Origin: Bacteroidota bacterium
GTDB taxonomy: Bacteria; Bacteroidota; Bacteroidia; Chitinophagales; BACL12
Direction of reading: 5' to 3'
Length of the DNA stretch: 64,000 nt
Assembly: GCA_016718035.1 (NCBI GenBank)
Contig: JADKEK010000010.1
Location: 124,001 to 188,000, forward strand
In this document: in pieces, positions 59,097 through 64,000 of the stretch
Numbering within the stretch: position 1 is the stretch's first letter
Layout: each line of letters starts with the position of its first letter
Program-made: the position numbers and the translations under genes
Notes under the pieces: generated by a model
What the model saw: the letters and a program-made list of their open reading frames with translations, nothing else
Database searches by the model: none
What the model was told of the DNA's origin: nothing

Positions 59097-60302
59097 TTAC
59101 CCCTCTAAATAATCTCTCAAATATTCAAACTCACTGCCCAGGTTACCATTAACGGTTATACTGGCATCATTTATCATGCTGGAGTTTTCTTTGAAAAATT
59201 CATCCCACACCGATTTAATCAATAATGAACCAAATTCTTCGCTTGCACTTCTAGGTAATTCATTCGGTAAATTATCAATTGCCATAATATCAATTGATTC
59301 AGGAATATAAGGTGCTATTTCTAACTCGGTATTTACATCATATCCATAAACAGGTTCGTTAATGGTGGTAGACCGTATAGTGGCAGGCACACCTCCGTTA
59401 ACATCGCAGCTTACATCTGCAATAACTTTAATTCGCCAATTCGGATTGCGCATGTCTTCTTTTGAAAATAATTGAGGCGCAGCTGGACTCCAAAAAATAC
59501 AATTAATCAGAACATCACATTTATTCATAAAATAATTAAATGTGCATTTATATAATTCCGGATGATGATGGAATTCATCTTTATTAAATCCGCCATCGCT
59601 TTTGCGGTCGTATAAATCGTCACTATCTAAAACACAATATACCGCTTCATTAAATTCATAATTTAAAAACTCATCTTTGGTAACACGTTTTAATTTTATG
59701 TCATCCAAAAACTCAACAGCTCCTTTACCAACTCTTCCGGTGCCTGTGACAATAATTTTTACATTCGGAATTTTTAATCCTTTATATTGAAATTTTAATT
59801 CATTATAATCACGGCAATCTTTTGCACGTTTTAAATGTTCTTCATCAATACGTTGTCCTAAAGTCCACAATGCATTATGCGCACCAATAATACCTGCCCA
59901 ACGTCCAAATGCAATTACCCGAATGCCATGTTCATCTTTTAAACATTCATAATCTATCATTCGGATATTTTTTTTCACCAATTGTTGCAACAACTTTCTG
60001 TTTTGTGGTTGTTTTTTAATTGTGTGAGAAAAAAACAGGTATGTTTTATCCGGAATAAGTAAATCGTAAGGCACTTCTTTTACACCCATTATGATATCAC
60101 AGTCTCGCAAGTCCTCTTGTAAAGTAATACCGGCATCTTCAAATTCATAATCGGCAAAGCAACGTCCTTTACTCGGTTGCACTACAATATCGATTTCAGG
60201 AAAACCGGATTTTAATTGTTGAATTTGACTTGGAATTATCGGTATACGGGCATCCGGCGGAAATTTCGCCTCGCGTAAAATGCCTATCTTCTTAACTTTC
60301 AT
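59097..60302 (-). CDS. Saccharopine-dehydrogenase-like NAD(P)-dependent oxidoreductase
   Basis: 401 residues. The N-terminal AlaDh/PNT-type domain (IGILREAKFPPDARIPIIPS and GVKEVPYDLLIPDKTYLFFSH) and a central Rossmann motif (VTGTGRVGKGAVEFL) with later INCIFWSPAAPQLF and IADVSCDVNGGVPATIRST resemble L-lysine-forming saccharopine dehydrogenase (LYS1-like) in Bacteroidota. Substrate assignment needs more evidence; alanine dehydrogenase-type names are used for relatives. Near-consensus TATCTTTA at 60311-60318 (minus) lies just upstream. Monocistronic. Confidence 0.85.
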   Translation of the reverse strand: MKVKKIGILREAKFPPDARIPIIPSQIQQLKSGFPEIDIVVQPSKGRCFADYEFEDAGITLQEDLRDCDIIMGVKEVPYDLLIPDKTYLFFSHTIKKQPQNRKLLQQLVKKNIRMIDYECLKDEHGIRVIAFGRWAGIIGAHNALWTLGQRIDEEHLKRAKDCRDYNELKFQYKGLKIPNVKIIVTGTGRVGKGAVEFLDDIKLKRVTKDEFLNYEFNEAVYCVLDSDDLYDRKSDGGFNKDEFHHHPELYKCTFNYFMNKCDVLINCIFWSPAAPQLFSKEDMRNPNWRIKVIADVSCDVNGGVPATIRSTTINEPVYGYDVNTELEIAPYIPESIDIMAIDNLPNELPRSASEEFGSLLIKSVWDEFFKENSSMINDASITVNGNLGSEFEYLRDYLEG

Positions 60303-60402
60303 AATTGGCGTAAAGATAAGCGCTTAATCTTAAGGCAAAAATGACATCTGTCTGTTTCACACTTAAAACAGACCGAATTGGCCTGATTATGCCATCAAAA
60401 GG

Positions 60403-61635
60403 CTAATTTTTAACAAATACTCTGCGATAATTAATCGCATTGGTTTGCATCACGGCAACATAAATTCCTTTCGGAAATGTATTGGTATTAATGGTAGCTG
60501 ATTTTGATTGAATAGCTTCGTTAAATATCATTTTTCCATCTGCCGCATAAATGGCTAAATCGCTGATGATTTGATCCGATTGTATGGTAACAAATTCATT
60601 TGCCGGATTGGGATAAACACGAAATTGAGGCACTTTTTGTTCAATTACAGCCACATTGGTATCCACATTCTCTGAAGTATCAGCCACATATTCAAAAACG
60701 TAATTCGCAACCAAAGGAATATGGTCAGAACTCATATATAACGCATTGGCCAGCGATGCACTTACAACTGCATTTGGCAAATCGTTCATGGCATCATCAA
60801 AATGCGCTCCATCGTTTCCTATTGCGTGATAAGTGCCTGCTACCATAGTCATTCCACCCATATCTTCAATGGCCTGACTATGCAACATCATATCAAAACG
60901 GTCGTCTAAACCACCTGTTGAACCACCACCAAAACTTTCAATTCGTGTGCTTTGGGTGTGGTAAGGTGCATTGGATGAATTGTTCCAATTAGTGGTGAGT
61001 AAACCATCCAAAGGGTCAAGTACATACCCTGAATTATCCTGATCCAATAATGCAATATATGCGTCTTCGTTAGAATCGTAAATATTAAAATCACCAACTA
61101 TTAAAAAGTTAGTGGTGTCGGGCAACAAATCGGTAACTTTTCGCAAACTATCCACTTCTCGTTTTCGCTGGTCGGCATTTGTACCTCCACTGCTGGCTTT
61201 TAGGTGTAAGGAATAAAAATAAATTTCTTCACCGCTGGCTATATGTTTTAATTGGAATTCATTAATGTCACGTAACTCAGTGGTTATAGGTGTATTGGTT
61301 ATAAATGCAAACTTATCTTTCCTAAAATAAATGCCGTTATCGGTATCGAAACTATTGATAAATGTCCCCATGGCATAATTAGTATCTACTTTATATACCA
61401 CCGAATCGAAAAAACGAATTGCACCAGATAGTTCAATTAATTCCTGCACAATGAGTATATCCGGATGCATGGAATCAACTACTTCAAATAAGTATTGTTC
61501 TTTGTCGTTCCCCGTGTTGTCAAAATTCAACACATTATAGGTCATAAATTTACAGGTATCCCACCGCACTTCCTGAGCTTTAGCTGCATAGCCCAATACC
61601 CACAACATCAAAATCAGCCCTGTTTTTTTCATCAT
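60403..61635 (-). CDS. Secreted endonuclease/exonuclease/phosphatase protein with T9SS tail
   Basis: 410 residues. A signal peptide (GLILMLWVLGYAAKAQ) precedes an EEP-superfamily domain (residues ~25-320): FMTYNVLNFDN (active-site Asn), DILIVQELIELSG (metal Glu), YSLHLKAS, LIVGDFNIYDSNED (catalytic DxN) and SSDHIPLVANY (catalytic His). The last ~75 residues (RVYPNPANEFVTIQ...GIYVAVMQTNAINYRRVFV) form a type A sorting domain. It is probably a secreted nuclease or phosphodiesterase. The nearby MMKK gives two adjacent candidate starts (61635, 61632). Confidence 0.93.
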   Translation of the reverse strand: MMKKTGLILMLWVLGYAAKAQEVRWDTCKFMTYNVLNFDNTGNDKEQYLFEVVDSMHPDILIVQELIELSGAIRFFDSVVYKVDTNYAMGTFINSFDTDNGIYFRKDKFAFITNTPITTELRDINEFQLKHIASGEEIYFYSLHLKASSGGTNADQRKREVDSLRKVTDLLPDTTNFLIVGDFNIYDSNEDAYIALLDQDNSGYVLDPLDGLLTTNWNNSSNAPYHTQSTRIESFGGGSTGGLDDRFDMMLHSQAIEDMGGMTMVAGTYHAIGNDGAHFDDAMNDLPNAVVSASLANALYMSSDHIPLVANYVFEYVADTSENVDTNVAVIEQKVPQFRVYPNPANEFVTIQSDQIISDLAIYAADGKMIFNEAIQSKSATINTNTFPKGIYVAVMQTNAINYRRVFVKN

Positions 61636-61801
61636 TATACAAAGATGCTAAAATGTATGGTAAAAATGGCCTTAGGACTTCAATTTTGAGCTGGTAACAA
61701 CCATTGTTAATACTTCCTTAACCGTTAGATAAAACACCTTCTTTCCTGACAAAATTTCACCTGCAGGCCACAACACAGACTGAACCCTCCTCCTCATTTA
61801 T

Positions 61802-61809
61802 TATCTTTA
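61802..61809 (+). promoter_or_regulatory. Near-consensus -7 box of valS
   Basis: TATCTTTA has one mismatch (last base) to TAnnTTTG and lies 11 bases before the ATG at 61821. Confidence 0.3.
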
Positions 61810-61820
61810 CGCCCTCAATT

Positions 61821-64000
61821 ATGGAAATTTCTAAAACATATAATCCCGCAGAAATAGAGAAGAAGTGGTATCAGCATTGGCTTGACAAACGTTACTTCCA
61901 TTCAGAACCCGACAATCGTGAGGCTTTTACCATTGTGATTCCCCCTCCAAACGTAACAGGAGTGCTGCATATGGGTCATGTTTTGAACAATACCATTCAG
62001 GATGTGCTCATTCGCCGTGCCCGCATGCAGGGGAAAAATGCGTGTTGGGTACCCGGAACCGACCATGCTTCTATTGCTACGGAAGCTAAGGTGGTAAAAA
62101 TGTTGCGCGACCAGGGCATCAAAAAATCCAGCCTTAGCCGTGATAAGTTTTTAGAACATGCCTGGGTTTGGAAAGAAAAATATGGCGGTATCATTCTTCA
62201 GCAATTAAAAGAATTAGGTTGCAGCTGCGACTGGGACCGCACATCCTTCACCATGGATGAAAATTATTATGATGATGTAATTAATGTGTTTATCGATTTA
62301 TACGAAAAGGGATTTATTTACCGCGGACTTCGTATGGTAAACTGGGACCCTGAAGCACAAACTGCTGTTAGTAATGAAGAGGTTATTTATAAAGATGTAA
62401 CCTCGAAATTACATTATGTAAAATATCAAATTAAAGGTGATAACGATTATATCACCATTGCAACCACCAGACCGGAAACAATTTTAGGTGATACAGCAAT
62501 TTGTGTGCACCCTGATGACGAACGTTTTCAATCTTATATCGGGAAAACAGTTTTAGTGCCGATTATCAACCGTGAAATTCCAATTATTGCTGATGCTTAT
62601 GTTGATCGTGAATTTGGAACCGGAGCATTAAAAATTACACCTGCTCATGATGTTAATGACTACGAAATTGGATTACGACACAATTTAGCTGTAATCGATA
62701 TTTTTAATGATAATGGCACATTAAATGAAAATGCGCAAATATTAATTGGTGACGACAGAAAAGTGGCCCGCAAAAAAATGGTGGAGCTCATGGAAGAAAG
62801 TGGCCATTTAATTAAAATTGAGGACCTCAAAAACAGTGTCGGATTTTCTGAAAGAACCGATGCTATGATAGAGCCTAAATTGAGTATGCAATGGTTTATT
62901 CGCATGAAAGAAATTTCGAAACCTGCATACGAAAATGTGGTAAATGGTAATATCAAACTCCATCCCGATAAATTCATCAATACCTATAAACATTGGATGG
63001 AAAATGTAAAGGATTGGTGTATTAGTCGCCAGTTATGGTGGGGACAAAGAATACCTGCATGGTATACAGAAAACGGAGATTTTGTTGTGGCGAAAACGGA
63101 AGCAGAAGCTATTCAGAAATTCGCTGAAAAAAATATTACTTATACCACTATTCGCCAGGATGAAGATGTGCTCGATACCTGGGCCAGTAGCTGGTTGTGG
63201 CCGATAACCGTATTCGACGGATTAAAACATCCGGATAATAAAGATATTCAGTATTATTACCCAACTCAGGTATTAGTTACGGCACCGGAAATTTTGTTTT
63301 TCTGGGTAGCAAGAATGATTATTGCCGGGTATGAATATAAAAATGAAAAACCTTTCAGCGATGTTTATTTAACAGGAATTGTTCGCGATAAACAGCGCAG
63401 AAAAATGAGCAAAAGTTTAGGTAATTCACCTGACCCGCTTGATTTAATTGCACAATACGGTGCCGATGCAATTCGTATGGGAATTTTATTGTGTTCACCT
63501 GCCGGTAATGATATTATTTATGATGATAAACTGATTGAACAGGGCAGGAACTTTAACAACAAACTCTGGAACGTATTACGTTTAATTAAAGGTTGGGAAA
63601 TATCAGGAGAAAATAATCCGGAAAATACCGCAGCAATTGAGTGGTTTGAATCTAAATTAAATCACACTATCGCAACCATTGATGATCACTTTACTAATTT
63701 TAGAATTAGTGATGCATTAATGACCTTATATAATTTTATTTGGGATGATTTCTGCTCATGGTATCTTGAATTTGTTAAACCGGAATTTGGCAAACCAATC
63801 GACAAAAATAGTTACGATAAAACCATTGGATTTTTTGAACAATGCCTCGTTTTATTGCATCCTTATATGCCTTTTATAACTGAAGAGTTATATCATTTAC
63901 TACAAGACAGAAATGCCGGTGATGATATTATTATGGCCCAATTGCCTAAAGGCGGAGCAACCAATGAAAATTTAATTGAAACCGGTGAAGCAGTAAAAGA
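61821..64000 (+). CDS. valS: Valine--tRNA ligase, C-terminus cut by window edge
   Basis: About 726 residues visible, out of the ~870-880 usual. PPPNVTGVLHMGHVL carries the HIGH motif (HMGH) at ~residue 40-55, followed by the editing (CP1) domain (~190-340, TIATTRPETILGDTAI, FGTGALKITPAHDVND), DWCISRQLWWGQRIPAW, and KMSKS at residues ~528-532. The anticodon-binding domain begins (WNVLRLI, EFVKPEF) and runs past the window end. It charges tRNA-Val in the cytoplasm. The start MEISKTYNPAEIEKKWYQHW is standard. Confidence 0.97.
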   Translation, partial: MEISKTYNPAEIEKKWYQHWLDKRYFHSEPDNREAFTIVIPPPNVTGVLHMGHVLNNTIQDVLIRRARMQGKNACWVPGTDHASIATEAKVVKMLRDQGIKKSSLSRDKFLEHAWVWKEKYGGIILQQLKELGCSCDWDRTSFTMDENYYDDVINVFIDLYEKGFIYRGLRMVNWDPEAQTAVSNEEVIYKDVTSKLHYVKYQIKGDNDYITIATTRPETILGDTAICVHPDDERFQSYIGKTVLVPIINREIPIIADAYVDREFGTGALKITPAHDVNDYEIGLRHNLAVIDIFNDNGTLNENAQILIGDDRKVARKKMVELMEESGHLIKIEDLKNSVGFSERTDAMIEPKLSMQWFIRMKEISKPAYENVVNGNIKLHPDKFINTYKHWMENVKDWCISRQLWWGQRIPAWYTENGDFVVAKTEAEAIQKFAEKNITYTTIRQDEDVLDTWASSWLWPITVFDGLKHPDNKDIQYYYPTQVLVTAPEILFFWVARMIIAGYEYKNEKPFSDVYLTGIVRDKQRRKMSKSLGNSPDPLDLIAQYGADAIRMGILLCSPAGNDIIYDDKLIEQGRNFNNKLWNVLRLIKGWEISGENNPENTAAIEWFESKLNHTIATIDDHFTNFRISDALMTLYNFIWDDFCSWYLEFVKPEFGKPIDKNSYDKTIGFFEQCLVLLHPYMPFITEELYHLLQDRNAGDDIIMAQLPKGGATNENLIETGEAVK

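Overview
The window is AT-rich chromosomal DNA from a member of the Bacteroidota, probably an environmental Chitinophagales/Sphingobacteriales-like lineage; the order is inference. Supporting signs are secreted proteins with type IX secretion (T9SS) C-terminal sorting domains, a gliding-type (CHU_C-like) C-terminus, a GldN-like protein, a DUF5916 protein, a FISUMP-domain protein, an ExbB-ExbD-ExbD-TonB operon, a LytS/LytTR two-component pair, futalosine-pathway menaquinone genes, and many upstream TAnnTTTG promoter boxes with few Shine-Dalgarno sequences.

Layout. 1-7 kb: secreted T9SS cargo (lamin-tail protein cut by the left edge, SGNH-like protein, kelch protein), a YceI/membrane-protein pair and a carboxypeptidase-regulatory-like protein. 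7-9.4 kb: aconitase. 9.5-16.9 kb: four related secreted proteins interrupted by a MacB/FtsX-type permease. 16.9-18 kb: rpsF-rpsR-rplI. 18.2-20 kb: a lipoprotein gene, then a 0.94-kb palindromic repeat element with near-perfect 41-bp inverted ends. 20-26 kb: exbB-exbD-exbD-tonB, then a small membrane protein, a PstS-like lipoprotein and a TPR protein. 26-28 kb: LytS/LytTR pair. 28-35.8 kb: hemJ, a gliding-type protein, purK, a 2OG-Fe(II) oxygenase, a metal-binding-domain protein, a metallopeptidase-like protein, a MORN plus GldN-like protein and an internally deleted purE. 35.8-43 kb: GPH transporter, PIG-L deacetylase, esterase-like lipoprotein, DUF5916 protein. 43-48.2 kb: OmpH, a tryptophan-rich repeat protein, mtnA, a class II aldolase-like protein, mqnD and mqnB. 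48.3-52 kb: FISUMP protein, tRNA-Cys, folB, acyl-CoA dehydrogenase, YitT protein. 52-55 kb: dnaB bracketed by two clusters of the same repeat family. 55-64 kb: LptF/G permease, tgt, a frameshifted glycosyltransferase, ECF sigma factor, saccharopine-dehydrogenase-like enzyme, secreted endonuclease/exonuclease/phosphatase protein, and valS cut by the right edge.

The genes are mostly housekeeping and cell-envelope functions, with no phage, plasmid, CRISPR or transposase. The most notable signals are: purE lacking its catalytic middle in frame; two genes broken by what look like single-base homopolymer losses; the repeat family with its inverted ends; a Tgt lacking the usual zinc cysteines; a MORN-GldN fusion; a paralogous secreted-protein array; and promoter boxes placed so close to start codons that several transcripts should be leaderless. 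Some disruptions may be assembly errors, and the findings say how to tell. No clearly new defence or mobile system was recognised.
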